Shown here: piece after piece, positions 15,247-24,571 of the stretch
Layout: each line of letters opens with the position of its first letter
Numbering within the stretch: position 1 is the stretch's first letter
Source: Desulfomonile tiedjei DSM 6799
GTDB taxonomy: Bacteria > Desulfobacterota > Desulfomonilia > Desulfomonilales > Desulfomonilaceae
Assembly (NCBI RefSeq): GCF_000266945.1
Contig: NC_018025.1
Span: forward strand, 310,001 to 374,000
Length of the DNA stretch: 64,000 nt
Direction: 5' to 3'
Translations under genes and position numbers: made by a program
Notes under the pieces: generated by a model
The model's input: the letters and a program-made list of their open reading frames with translations, nothing else
What the model was told of the DNA's origin: nothing
The model's database searches: none

Positions 15247-17628
15247 GTGTCTTTTCTCTTTATAAACGTGAACCATGACGTTGGATACGAATCTTCGGAG
15301 AGTATACCTATTTCGCTCGGCTATATTCTCGCAGCCCTCAAGAGCCGAGGTTACGACGGCATCATATTGGACGATCTTAGAGACAGGCCTCTAAGCCTGA
15401 ACGTCCTGGAAAAATGGATACGACGCCTGGACCCGTCGGTAATAGGGTTTACTTCCTATCAATCAACCATAGAGAGAATCCGGTTCTTCTGTCGATACAT
15501 CAAATCCAGACACAGGAGAATCCAGATCGTTCTAGGCGGTCCTCAGGCAGTGCTCATGCCCTCGGAGGCGCTCCGGGAATTGGAGGACGTGGATGTGCTC
15601 TCCCGTATGGAAGGGGAAACCGTCCTTCTGGAAATGGCGGGAGCACTTACTGCAGGTCGTCCTATGGAGTCCGTTTCAGGAATAACCTGCCGATGTTCCG
15701 GAAAAATAATCGATACGGTCAGCGATCTTGAAATTCCTGAGAATCTCGATGAGTATCCGTCTCCGTACTTGACTAATATTCTGAATCTGGAAGGTAAGAC
15801 GACCGCTATTCTCTTATCTTCGAGAGGTTGCACGCATGTATGTTGGTTCTGCATTACTCCGGGTATCTGCAAAGGAAAAGTACGGTACCATTCTATCGAT
15901 CGCGTTTTGGAGGAAATGCGTGTCCTTGCCAGTCGCGGAATCGAGCGATTCTGGTTCGCTGATCCCAATTTCACGGAGGATCGGAATAGAACAGAAGAAT
16001 TGCTCCGACGCAAAATGGAATCAGGCATTACTACTCCCTTCTGGTGCCAGACAAGAGCGGACCTCATAGATGCAGGACTTATGAAAAAGCTTGCTGCTGC
16101 CGGAGCCGATACCATTGCATTCGGTCTCGAATCCGGTAGTCCCGGCGTATTGGAGAAAACGAAAAAAGGCATTTTGCTGGAACAACTCAGAGAAAATGTT
16201 GCGGCCGCTCAGAGCCTAGGAATGGAAGCAGAACTGTTCTCTATCTTTGGTTTGCCGGGAGAAACGGTGGACGACGCAAGACAGACCATGGAATTCGTAC
16301 GTTCTTTGGGAATCCCCATTCAGTCCAATTCCGGTTCGCAACAAATGCAACTTTACTTCGGGTCCGTTTATCAGAAGAATCCTGCCAAATTCGGGATATT
16401 TCCGCTAAACGGCCATAGACCCGCGTACCTATCTGTGGGGGATCGATTCACAACAGATTACATGAATGCATCTGAAATGCGAAAAGTACGAAATCTTTGG
16501 GTCCTGGCCAACGAACAGATGGAAATGGATGTCTATTACAAGCAGCGGACATTCGAAATACTGGATTTCCTGCTATCTAATAAGGATGACCTGAAGGATG
16601 AACCGACGCTCCATGCGTACGGTGCTCTCACTGCATCTGTCATCGAGGAATTCGATTTGCTGCAGGATTTCCTCGACGGGTATTCCAGACTGCAGACCGA
16701 TGGTTCTCAAGAGGTAGACCAATTGGTCTCGGCCTTGAGTTTCTTTCAGGAGACGGATGAGCCTGCGGGCCCTGAAGACCGGGTCATATTCGATTCCAGA
16801 AGCTGGATTGACGGAGTACCTTTTACGGGAATTTCGGGCAAGTTCTGGGATGTGCTCCTGGGACGAGGTCTGCTGCTGCCGGAATTTGAATTGGGTTTTC
16901 TCGGTGCTCGACAGGGTGATGATAGGGAATTCTCATTCGTCTTTCCGGATGATTACGGACAGGAAGAATTGCGCGGCAAGAAAGTGGACGTTCAAGCGAA
17001 GATACACAAGATTTTCAAATCGAGACACGTTTCGAATTTGGCTGAGTTCCGGCGCCTCCGCATAGAGAATCACTACAAATTCCAAGACTTGGATCTTCTG
17101 AGGGATCAAAACGAAATCCTGTATTATTTGGCATTGAGAGATTCGGATACGGAAGCGTTGCTCAGAGCGCCGAGTCACTTTCTCGCATACTTGCACAAAC
17201 TCGCGAAACTCGGGAAACGTCAGCAGGTTGCGAATCTTGCAGCCCTGGTGAAAGGAAAACCCACTGCCCTCAATGCATTGGCGGATACGCTGATAACCGT
17301 CGGGAAATACGATTGGGCTCTGGAATACTACAAACAGCTCGAAGAAGAGCTTCCTTCTTCGATGCTGAAACAGGTGCGCTGCCTGTTGCAGCTCGGACAG
17401 CCTGAAGAAGCGTTGCGCATCATGGATCATATTCCGGAATCTTCTGATCTGGCGTTCCAGGAAACTCTGCTTCAGTGTCTGAAAAGTGCAAAACCCGAAT
17501 CCAATCGTATTCCATCTCTGGAGCATCACGTCCTCAATCTGAAGGTAAACGCGGCTCTGGGGCGAGAAACAGCTTCGCGCAGATCCCAATCCGGGCTTCC
17601 GCCACTTGTACATGGGGAGACTGAATAA
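15247..17628 (+). CDS. B12-binding-domain radical SAM protein with TPR-like C terminus
   Basis: A protein of about 793 residues. The N-terminal 150 residues look like a cobalamin-binding Rossmann domain ('YILAALKSRGYDGIILDDL', 'DPSVIGFTSYQSTIERI', 'IVLGGPQAV'), though the His of DxHxxG is not obvious. The radical SAM core follows, with cluster motif Cys-x3-Cys-x2-Cys ('GCTHVCWFC', near 195) and 'FGLESGS'. The last 200 residues are helical, TPR-like ('LADTLITVGKYDWALEYYKQ' in part). A 4Fe-4S cluster would generate the deoxyadenosyl radical. Start: GTG 15247 with an AGGATGG upstream is the best choice, because the longest frame begins inside a terminator. The aminotransferase gene lies 44 bp downstream, so the two probably act together. 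Substrate unknown. Confidence 0.82.
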   Translation: MSFLFINVNHDVGYESSESIPISLGYILAALKSRGYDGIILDDLRDRPLSLNVLEKWIRRLDPSVIGFTSYQSTIERIRFFCRYIKSRHRRIQIVLGGPQAVLMPSEALRELEDVDVLSRMEGETVLLEMAGALTAGRPMESVSGITCRCSGKIIDTVSDLEIPENLDEYPSPYLTNILNLEGKTTAILLSSRGCTHVCWFCITPGICKGKVRYHSIDRVLEEMRVLASRGIERFWFADPNFTEDRNRTEELLRRKMESGITTPFWCQTRADLIDAGLMKKLAAAGADTIAFGLESGSPGVLEKTKKGILLEQLRENVAAAQSLGMEAELFSIFGLPGETVDDARQTMEFVRSLGIPIQSNSGSQQMQLYFGSVYQKNPAKFGIFPLNGHRPAYLSVGDRFTTDYMNASEMRKVRNLWVLANEQMEMDVYYKQRTFEILDFLLSNKDDLKDEPTLHAYGALTASVIEEFDLLQDFLDGYSRLQTDGSQEVDQLVSALSFFQETDEPAGPEDRVIFDSRSWIDGVPFTGISGKFWDVLLGRGLLLPEFELGFLGARQGDDREFSFVFPDDYGQEELRGKKVDVQAKIHKIFKSRHVSNLAEFRRLRIENHYKFQDLDLLRDQNEILYYLALRDSDTEALLRAPSHFLAYLHKLAKLGKRQQVANLAALVKGKPTALNALADTLITVGKYDWALEYYKQLEEELPSSMLKQVRCLLQLGQPEEALRIMDHIPESSDLAFQETLLQCLKSAKPESNRIPSLEHHVLNLKVNAALGRETASRRSQSGLPPLVHGETE

Positions 17629-17672
17629 TTGTTGTGAGGAATTGAGCAACGGGTACTGAGGCCCAAATAGTC

Positions 17673-19061
17673 ATGAAAACCATAGCTCAGGAATTCATAT
17701 CGGACAGTAGGATTCGCGAGGCGAAACAGAGCATGCTTTCGACTCTTGCCGAGTATCAGGCAAGAATCACCGGTATACGACCGCCAAAAGAAGAATTGCG
17801 CGAAACCTACGAAGAGACTTTATCGCAATTCGGAGTAGCACGAGGAGCTCCTTTGTTCTTCCCCTTCCTGGGAAGCGGTATAGGGCACCGTGCGTTCGTG
17901 GAACTTGCTGACGGCAGCGTCAAATACGATTTTATCTCCGGAATCGGCGTTCATCATTTTGGCCACAGCCGTCCGGAATTGGTTGAAGCTGCAATCGATG
18001 CAGCCCTTTCCGATACGATCATGCAGGGTAACCTACAGCAAAACCGGGAAAGTGCAGAAGTGGCAGACATGTTGCTCACTGCCGCCAACAAAAAAGGAGC
18101 TTCCCTTCAGCATTGCTTTCTCACCACCAGCGGGGCAATGGCAAACGAAAACGCTCTCAAGCTCATCCTTCAGAAAAAGTGTCCCAGAGATCGCATTCTC
18201 GCCTTTGAAGGGTGCTTTGCCGGCAGAACCCTTTCGCTTTCGCAAATCACCGATAAACCGGCTTTCAGGGAAGGATTACCTTCCACGCTGCACGTGGATT
18301 ACGTTCCTTTTCTGGACCATACCAGGGAAGAAGAAAGCACGCGGACAGCCTGCGCGCATCTTCTTGGATATCTGGAACGATACCCGGGCAGGTACGCTGC
18401 CATGATTTTCGAGACCGTCCTGGGAGAGGGCGGATTCTATCCCGGATCTGAGATATTCTTTCGGTCTCTCATGAACATCCTCCGGGAAAACGAAGTAGCC
18501 ATACTTCTGGATGAGATCCAAACCTTCGGTCGAACAAACGAGCTTTTCGCCTTTCAGGCATTCAGGCTGGACGAATTCGCCGATGTGGTTACCGTCGGGA
18601 AAGCCACTCAGATTTGTGCGACGTTGTTCCGGTCGGACTTCAATCCCAGGCCGGGACTGCTCAGTCAGACCTTCATAGGTTCAACCTCGGCACTGTTCGC
18701 GAGTCGCGTAATTCTCAGAGAATTGCAGGACGGCGGTTACTTCGGTCCGGACGGGAAGATTGCGCAATTCCATGATCGCTTTGTCGGCCACTTGCAGCGG
18801 ATTCAAACAGAGTATCCGGGAATCCTCCAGGGGCCATTCGGCACCGGAGCAATGGTGGCGTTCACTCCTTATGATGGAAACCCGGAAAAGGTGAAAGAAT
18901 TCGTCCATGCACTCTTCGATGCGGGAGTCATCTCATTCTATGCCGGGCGGACCGGCTCAAGGGTTCGGTTTCTGCTTCCCGTTGCCGCAATAGATTTCCA
19001 GGACATCGATGCTGTCGCGAAAATCGTGGAGACCACGCTTCTCAAGGTCGCGCACCCCTGA
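17673..19061 (+). CDS. class-III PLP-dependent aminotransferase
   Basis: A 462-residue soluble enzyme of the ornithine/acetylornithine/GABA aminotransferase fold. Visible: the substrate-side 'YDFISGIGVHHFGHS', phosphate-binding 'TTSGAMANENALKL', 'FEGCFAGRTLSLS', the cofactor-ring Asp in 'LLDEIQTFGRT' (about 280) and the Schiff-base Lys in 'VTVGKATQ' (about 310). It lacks a clear ArgD-type signature, so the amino donor and acceptor are open. It follows a B12-type radical SAM gene in an apparent two-gene operon, which suggests a pathway to an unusual amino compound rather than housekeeping metabolism. Hairpins follow the stop. Confidence 0.82.
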   Translation: MKTIAQEFISDSRIREAKQSMLSTLAEYQARITGIRPPKEELRETYEETLSQFGVARGAPLFFPFLGSGIGHRAFVELADGSVKYDFISGIGVHHFGHSRPELVEAAIDAALSDTIMQGNLQQNRESAEVADMLLTAANKKGASLQHCFLTTSGAMANENALKLILQKKCPRDRILAFEGCFAGRTLSLSQITDKPAFREGLPSTLHVDYVPFLDHTREEESTRTACAHLLGYLERYPGRYAAMIFETVLGEGGFYPGSEIFFRSLMNILRENEVAILLDEIQTFGRTNELFAFQAFRLDEFADVVTVGKATQICATLFRSDFNPRPGLLSQTFIGSTSALFASRVILRELQDGGYFGPDGKIAQFHDRFVGHLQRIQTEYPGILQGPFGTGAMVAFTPYDGNPEKVKEFVHALFDAGVISFYAGRTGSRVRFLLPVAAIDFQDIDAVAKIVETTLLKVAHP

Positions 19062-19074
19062 TGCGAGCTCGAAT

Positions 19075-19108
19075 CGGGGAGGAACTTCTTGTAAGAAGTT
19101 CCTCCCCG
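19075..19108 (+). terminator. long perfect hairpin after the aminotransferase gene
   Basis: CGGGGAGGAACTTCTT and its exact complement form arms of 16 bases with only two bases between them, so the real loop is about four bases. It begins 14 bp after the stop. There is no T-run, so it may act as an mRNA-stabilising end or a rho-assisted terminator. Confidence 0.55.
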
Positions 19109-19137
19109 AACCCCACTTCAAGAACTTTTGGCACTCT

Positions 19138-19175
19138 CCGGAACCCAATTTCCTGGTCGGAAATTCGGGTTCCGG
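19138..19175. repeat. second long hairpin
   Basis: CCGGAACCCAATTTCC pairs with GGAAATTCGGGTTCCGG around loop TGGTC, with one bulge. It lies 30 bp after the previous hairpin, and neither belongs clearly to R1 or R2. From here to the R2 copy at 19361 nothing coding is seen. Confidence 0.55.
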
Positions 19176-19360
19176 CGAATGATAAAAGCTTCTTGGACGT
19201 GGCTTGGGAAGAGATTCTCTACAAAGAAGGTCTCCCAAAAATCTTCTATCGAATGCAAAATGGCATGAGGCCACCACATTCAAGCGATCGTAATATTCAC
19301 TTTGATCATGAGCACTTTTCTTCCTTATTCCTACCATTGTCCTCGTGGCATGGCCTCTTC

Positions 19361-19546
19361 TATACCGATTCTCGAAAGTAATCACGGATTGTGAAGAGCA
19401 GTTCCCAGCAATTGGTAGCGCCGGCCTCCGTGCCGGCGAACAATTCACCAAACAAATCAATAAGTTCTCGCCGGCAGGGACGCCGGCGCTACTGATTCTT
19501 CTCATTGCAGGCATTGGATTCCGTCAAGACTTTCGATAACCGCTAT
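19361..19546. repeat. R2 GC-rich palindromic repeat, right member of inverted pair
   Basis: Reverse-complement counterpart of 10135-10320. The similarity runs from 'CCGATTCTCGAAAG' to 'GACTTTCGATAACCGCTA'. The core carries 'GCCGGCCTCCGTGCCGGC' and 'GCCGGCAGGGACGCCGGC'. The two copies face each other across 9 kb that includes the LysR, barrel and radical SAM genes. Confidence 0.85.
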
Positions 19547-19660
19547 ACCTGTCTGGCAACCATTTTGACGAACACTGTCCCCATGGTTACTCTCTAATTA
19601 AGTAAAATGAATGTAACGGAATGTGAGACCTACAGGTCTTTTCGGTTCCGTAAAGGAGAT

Positions 19661-20035
19661 ATGATGAATCGCACATACATATACGCAGGGACAGCTATTC
19701 TTCTCATGAGCATGATTTATCCTGTGTCGGCGCAACTCACCGAATTCATTCCCGGGCAGTTGTGCGGATCGAACGATTTCGGCATTCGACTGCTGCAATA
19801 CGGTGATGAAAGCAGCAGTCGAGAGTTGTGTCTACAGGATTGCAGGTCTCGTTACGGTGGAGACTTGTATTCGAATAGCGTAGAGCGGGGCCCAGAACTC
19901 CAGGCTCGCGGTGGTTTTCGGGGCGGCGGTGGATACCAACCCGGATATTACCAATACGCACAATGCGTGAATAGCTGCGAAAATCGATTCTGGAGAGAAT
20001 TCGATCGTCGCATGAGAGATCTCGAGAAAGAATAA
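19661..20035 (+). CDS. small exported Cys-containing protein
   Basis: A 124-residue protein with a signal peptide (1-23, 'ILLMSMIYPVSAQ'). The mature part has five Cys ('QLCGSND', 'RELCLQDCRSRYGG', 'QCVNSCENRFWREF'), a Gly-rich patch ('RGGFRGGGGYQPGYYQY') and an acidic/basic helical tail. The two C-x3-C spacings ('CLQDC', 'CVNSC') suggest disulfides or a CHCH-like helical hairpin in the periplasm. ATG 19661 (or 19664) follows AAAGGAGAT. It converges on argJ with only 7 bp between the stops. Not recognised. Confidence 0.65.
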   Translation: MMNRTYIYAGTAILLMSMIYPVSAQLTEFIPGQLCGSNDFGIRLLQYGDESSSRELCLQDCRSRYGGDLYSNSVERGPELQARGGFRGGGGYQPGYYQYAQCVNSCENRFWREFDRRMRDLEKE

Positions 20036-20042
20036 CTAACGA

Positions 20043-21245
20043 TCAGGAGCGGTAATCCGCGTTAATGGAAACGTATTCTTCCGAGAAGTCGGTAGTCAGT
20101 ACGGTTGTAGAACTGTTGCCCATTTTCAAATCCAGCTCGACCGTGAATTCGGGCTGCTGCATAGCCGCGTGCGCGGCGGTTTCCCAATCCTCTGAAACAA
20201 GAAATCCATTGCGCACGATTGGGATGCCGCCGATAGAAAGGTCGAGATTGTCCGGACGAAATACTACCCCTGCACGACCCGCACTGCAGACAATGCGTCC
20301 CCAGTTCGGGTCCTCTCCGTGAAACGCTGTTTTCACGAGAGGCGATTCGGCAATCTTTCGTGCGACCTTGAGCGCATCAGCTTCATTTTTCGTTCCAAGC
20401 ACGTGAATGTCGACAACCTTGGTCACACCTTCCCCGTCCCGTACTATCTGGCGGGAGAGATCCCTGCAAGCAGTTTTGAGAGCCGAGAAAAAGCTCTCCT
20501 CGTCGGAACTGTTTTGTCCCAGATCGATTGCACCTTGATGACCGCCGCTCAACACCAGCAAGGTGTCATTGGTGCTCGTATCGCCGTCTATAGTTACGCG
20601 ATTGAACGTTTCCGCAGCAGCTTGTACGAGAAATTCCTTTAGCAGCGAAGGCGGGACTTTTACATCCGTGAGAATTACGGCCAACAACGTGGCCATATCC
20701 GGAGCAATCATTCCGGCTCCTTTGGCCATGCCCAGGATACGGAAGGGAGTGGTGGAAGTCTCGCTGTCGAGAATGCCGGTTTTCGGTTTTGTATCCGTGG
20801 TCATAATGGCGTGCGCCACATCCATGTACGAACTCGAGTCCAACCGTTCTACCAGAGGCGGAATTTTCGGTCTCAGTCTTTCCATAGGAAGCGGGTTACC
20901 TATGACACCCGTGGACATGGGAACGATCAATTCAGGACTAATGCCCAGTTTTTTCGCAGTGAGCTCTGTCAACTCGTAAGCGTCCGACTTGCCCTGAGCG
21001 CCTGTGTAAGCGTTCGCGTTGCCGGAATTCATGAGCGCAGCCTGACAGAGTCCTGACTGCAGGCGTTCACGGACAATTTCTACGGGTGCTGCGCAGACCA
21101 GGTTCCTCGTGGTCACCGCGGCAGCCTGTGCGGGAATATCTGATGCAATGAGCGCCAGATCGAGCCGTTCCGTGCCGGCTTTCTTCACCCCGGCAGCAAT
21201 GGCGCTGAATCGAAAACCTTTGATGGGTTGATTATTTCCAGTCAA
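20043..21245 (-). CDS. argJ: bifunctional ornithine acetyltransferase / N-acetylglutamate synthase
   Basis: A 400-residue enzyme of arginine biosynthesis. It moves the acetyl group from N-acetylornithine to glutamate and, in bifunctional forms, also makes N-acetylglutamate from acetyl-CoA. Recognised by 'NSGNANAYTG', 'MSTGVIGNPLPM', the self-cleavage region 'KGAGMIAPDMATLLAVILTD', in which the Thr after Ala (about 185) becomes the N-terminal nucleophile of the beta chain, 'TIDGDTSTNDTLL', 'GEDPNWGRI' and the C-terminal 'EYVSINADYRS'. Length is typical. The HAD gene upstream ends 11 bp before its start, so the two are co-transcribed. Confidence 0.95.
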   Translation of the reverse strand: MTGNNQPIKGFRFSAIAAGVKKAGTERLDLALIASDIPAQAAAVTTRNLVCAAPVEIVRERLQSGLCQAALMNSGNANAYTGAQGKSDAYELTELTAKKLGISPELIVPMSTGVIGNPLPMERLRPKIPPLVERLDSSSYMDVAHAIMTTDTKPKTGILDSETSTTPFRILGMAKGAGMIAPDMATLLAVILTDVKVPPSLLKEFLVQAAAETFNRVTIDGDTSTNDTLLVLSGGHQGAIDLGQNSSDEESFFSALKTACRDLSRQIVRDGEGVTKVVDIHVLGTKNEADALKVARKIAESPLVKTAFHGEDPNWGRIVCSAGRAGVVFRPDNLDLSIGGIPIVRNGFLVSEDWETAAHAAMQQPEFTVELDLKMGNSSTTVLTTDFSEEYVSINADYRS

Positions 21246-21256
21246 TGTTGTTCACC

Positions 21257-21883
21257 TCAAACTCGTTCGTGCACTCCCAATGCATGCAGTTCATCGAGCA
21301 ACTGCATGCGGTCTTTATAAACTATGCCTGTCATTCCCAGGTTGACCGCTCCCAGGACGTTTTCTTCGATATCATCAATGAACACTGAAGTCTTGGGATT
21401 TATCCCGAACAGCTCCAATGCCTTTTGAAAATAGAAAGGAGAGGGTTTCATGGAATTCAGCTCAAACGACAATGCTGCGCCCTTGAAAAACGAAAGCCTG
21501 GGGTACTTTGCAATAATGTAGCGCCAGTGTGCTCTACTGGTGTTCGATGCAAGCCATGCTCCGTAATCGTCACTCAAGGATTCCGCGAGATCGGCCATTC
21601 TGTCATCCAACGTAAAAATCGAGCACCACATGTCCCGAAATTCTTTTTGATCGATAGGTGTATCCAGAATGGCCGTCACTATTTCGTGAAATTTGGCGAA
21701 ATCGATCTTGCCCGTTTCCAGAGCCACCGCGGGCCCGTAAAAGAGCGATTCGAATGCAGTAGGTCTGGTTTCTTTCATATGAATCAACTCATCAGAAAGG
21801 TGCGGAATCAACCTTTCAAATGCATGATCCCAGTTCAATGGTACTAATACATTTCCCAGGTCGAAAATTATATCTCGTATCAT
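21257..21883 (-). CDS. HAD-superfamily hydrolase (YihX-like)
   Basis: A 208-residue soluble phosphatase-like protein. Motif I is 'IIFDLGNVLV' (nucleophile Asp8, with the Gly-Asn variant seen in YihX-type enzymes), motif II is 'WLASNTSRAHW', the Lys motif lies around 'SFELNSMKPSPFYFQKAL', and motif III is 'SVFIDDIEENVLGA'. Family members dephosphorylate sugar phosphates or other small metabolites with Mg2+. It lies 11 bp upstream of argJ on the same strand, but a metabolic link is not evident. Confidence 0.85.
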   Translation of the reverse strand: MIRDIIFDLGNVLVPLNWDHAFERLIPHLSDELIHMKETRPTAFESLFYGPAVALETGKIDFAKFHEIVTAILDTPIDQKEFRDMWCSIFTLDDRMADLAESLSDDYGAWLASNTSRAHWRYIIAKYPRLSFFKGAALSFELNSMKPSPFYFQKALELFGINPKTSVFIDDIEENVLGAVNLGMTGIVYKDRMQLLDELHALGVHERV

Positions 21884-22077
21884 GTCATCAATTCCTTTGA
21901 AAATACCGCTGTCATAACGCCACTGCTAACAGATAATAACATTTTGCTCTGAAATGGACTATAACGTGAAGACACCTCTTCAGCGATACGAGGGAATTGA
22001 TGCCATCAACTCGATGTTGACACTGCCCAAAAGTCGAATGGCTCACAAATACGAGATTGCTGGACCCATCCGGAATA

Positions 22078-23937
22078 TCATATCCTGAGAAACGCTTCCT
22101 TGGGCAATTCCAGAAATCCTGTCCCGCTCTGCATGATCGCCTTTGCTTTTCCTTGCGCCAGAGAGAGCACACTTTGGGAAAAGAATTCCGCTGAAGCTAT
22201 CTTCCCCAGATAAAAAGCCGCCTCGCGATCGGACTCGGCCAGCTCTTTTTGCTTCTCGGGAGTTCCGGCTCCTGCATTGGCATACATAGCCTGGAGCTTT
22301 TCATCTGCGATCTCTGCCTGCCACAAAAGCATGAAGCCTATGGTCAAATCTCCAAACAATTCCAGGTAAGGAGTGGCATACAGCACTGGTACGGCATGTT
22401 CTCCGGACATGGCTTTTTGAGCGAAATACACGGTTGCTTCGATGAGATGGGATTTCGCTTCATCCACACGGGCTGCAATGGGTTTGAGTCTGGGATTCTC
22501 GTTCACTCTGGCAACCAGTTTAGACACTTCTCCTATGAAAGTCTGGAACAGAGCGCCCTGGTTCATCCGGAGCTTACGGCCCACAAGGTCCAGTGCCTGG
22601 ATTCCGTTTGTTCCTTCGTAGATTGAAGTTATCTTCACATCCCGCAGGAATTGCTCGACAGGGTATTCATTGCAGTATCCGTATCCTCCGTGGATCTGCA
22701 CAGCTAATTCAGTGACTCTGAAGCCGATATCAGTGCTCCATGCTTTGCAGATGGGTATGAGCAGGTCCACAATACCCCGGTATTTTGCAGCGTCGTTTCG
22801 ATCCGTACTGCATTCCGCGAGGTCGACGCATTTGGCGACGTAGTAAAGCAGACTCCTCATGCCTTCGGTGACGCTCTTCATCCACATGAGCATGCGGCGA
22901 ACATCCGGGTGCTCTAAAATTGGGACTTTCGGTGAATCGGGATCTCTGATGGCAGAGAAATGAGGTCCCTGCAGCCGTTCGTTTGCATATCGCACGGAAT
23001 GCATGTAAGCAGCGGAGGCAAGTGCTAGGCCCTGTAAGCCCACCAGCAGCCGTGCTTCATTCATCATGTGAAACATGATACTCATTCCGGAGTTTTCCGG
23101 GCCGATCAAATATCCGACACAATTATCTCGTTCCCCAAAATTCAGAGCGCATGTCGCGGAAGCGTGCAAACCTAATTTGCTCTCGACAGCTACCGTGGTC
23201 ACATCGTTATCCACTAATCGGCCGTTCTCGATCCGTTTCTTCGGCACAATGAAGATGCTGATGCCTTTCGTGCCTGCAGCCGCACCTTCCACTCTGGCAA
23301 GCACGAGATGAATGATGTTCTCGGTCAGATCCTGATCGCCTCCGGTGATGAAAATCTTGCTGCCGGTAATGGAATACGTTCCATCCGGATTCAAGCGGGC
23401 TTTTGTTCGTAACGCACCGACATCGCTTCCGGCCTGGGGTTCGGTAAGGCACATGGTTCCGCACCATTCCCCGGAAACCAGCTTCTCCATGTACGTGCTT
23501 TGTTGTTCGGGATTGCCGAATTTTTCAAGAACCCTGGCAGCGCCTATGGTCAGACCGGGATATCCCATGAACCCCAGGTTGGCAGCTATCATGCATTCGG
23601 TTGCTGCGCAGCCGATTACAGCAGGGACTCCTTGACCGCCCGATTCCTGATCGATCGACAGACTCGGCCATCCGCCCTCACAGTAAAGCCGCTGTATCCT
23701 GTGGAATGATTCGGGAACCCGGACCTGCCCGTCTTTCAGGTGCACGCCTATCTTATCGCCGTCCGCATTGGCCGGCCAGAGCTCATTTTCAGCAAGTTTC
23801 CGGGCTGCATCCAATACCATGTCAAAGACTTCAGGTGAAAATTCTCCGAATTTCGCGATTTGACAGAGGTCCTCGACTTTCAACTGTTCATACAGTACGA
23901 ACTGAACGTCACGTTCATCTACCAAAAGATTTGCCAT
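22078..23937 (-). CDS. acyl-CoA dehydrogenase, long form
   Basis: A 619-residue flavoenzyme that oxidises acyl-CoA to enoyl-CoA, passing electrons to ETF. Visible: the N-terminal helical domain, 'MCLTEPQAGSDVGALRTKA' with the FAD contact region, 'SITGSKIFITGGDQDLTENI', 'GYLIGPENSGMSIMFHMMNEAR', and the catalytic-base region 'SIYEGTNGIQALDLVGRKL' (about 440). The extra 130 C-terminal residues fit the longer class with an acetyl-CoA-dehydrogenase-like C-terminal domain, common in beta-oxidation of anaerobic Desulfobacterota. Upstream 'GAGGAGATCG' serves as ribosome site. Single gene; about 630 bp of non-coding DNA lies upstream. Confidence 0.92.
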   Translation of the reverse strand: MANLLVDERDVQFVLYEQLKVEDLCQIAKFGEFSPEVFDMVLDAARKLAENELWPANADGDKIGVHLKDGQVRVPESFHRIQRLYCEGGWPSLSIDQESGGQGVPAVIGCAATECMIAANLGFMGYPGLTIGAARVLEKFGNPEQQSTYMEKLVSGEWCGTMCLTEPQAGSDVGALRTKARLNPDGTYSITGSKIFITGGDQDLTENIIHLVLARVEGAAAGTKGISIFIVPKKRIENGRLVDNDVTTVAVESKLGLHASATCALNFGERDNCVGYLIGPENSGMSIMFHMMNEARLLVGLQGLALASAAYMHSVRYANERLQGPHFSAIRDPDSPKVPILEHPDVRRMLMWMKSVTEGMRSLLYYVAKCVDLAECSTDRNDAAKYRGIVDLLIPICKAWSTDIGFRVTELAVQIHGGYGYCNEYPVEQFLRDVKITSIYEGTNGIQALDLVGRKLRMNQGALFQTFIGEVSKLVARVNENPRLKPIAARVDEAKSHLIEATVYFAQKAMSGEHAVPVLYATPYLELFGDLTIGFMLLWQAEIADEKLQAMYANAGAGTPEKQKELAESDREAAFYLGKIASAEFFSQSVLSLAQGKAKAIMQSGTGFLELPKEAFLRI

Positions 23938-24571
23938 ATCGATCTCCTCTTGTTCGTAGACCGGCCTGCATAAATTCGAGCGCTCACGGTCTCTGTATCG
24001 GTATCTTGGAAGTTGAAACTACCACGCGGTTCTTGATCGGGTTGCGGGAATTTCCTTATGTTTTCTGCGCCCCCGAAGCTATTCAACACCATGTAATGGG
24101 AGAAATCAAAAGAAAACATGAAAGTCAGAGCACGTCTAGGGAGAGCTGTGTGCAGCAGTCCGGGACGCCCGATCCCGTGGTGCTTCTCTTGATCTTTCGC
24201 AGAGAGCGACGTAAGATTCCACAAGAAGAAATGCAATCAACGGTCTTGACAGACATGATCACAATGGAAGTCTATTCTGCGATTCGGTTCCGGACCAGAG
24301 TATCAAGATTTTCAACGAGATAGCATAAGGAACTTTTTACACGTGTAAACATCCGTGTTTCAGGCCTTCCTCGATCCAAAATTTTGATTGCAGGATAATT
24401 CCGTTATAGCCTTTGCGAAACACAGACTTCTCAGTTTCTGAGCGAAAATTTCTGCTGGCAAAGATCGAGGATTCAGGCTAATACACTATGCGGACTCAAA
24501 AGCCAAAGAACACGTCCGGACGAGTACCACCCCGATCATAAGCGACTCCGGACGGTTTCTCGGGATATAGA
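23938..24571. other. long intergenic region with a palindrome
   Basis: About 630 bp between divergently read genes. No credible coding sequence: the open frames present are antisense to the acyl-CoA dehydrogenase start or lack ribosome sites. A perfect 14-bp palindrome TTTACACGTGTAAA at 24336-24349 looks like a binding site for a dimeric regulator, owner unknown. No R1 or R2 copy. Confidence 0.45.

Noticed and set aside
23601-24323. Plus-strand 240-codon open frame over the acyl-CoA dehydrogenase start
   Set aside because: Antisense to a well-conserved gene start and rich in Arg/Pro/His; no ribosome site.
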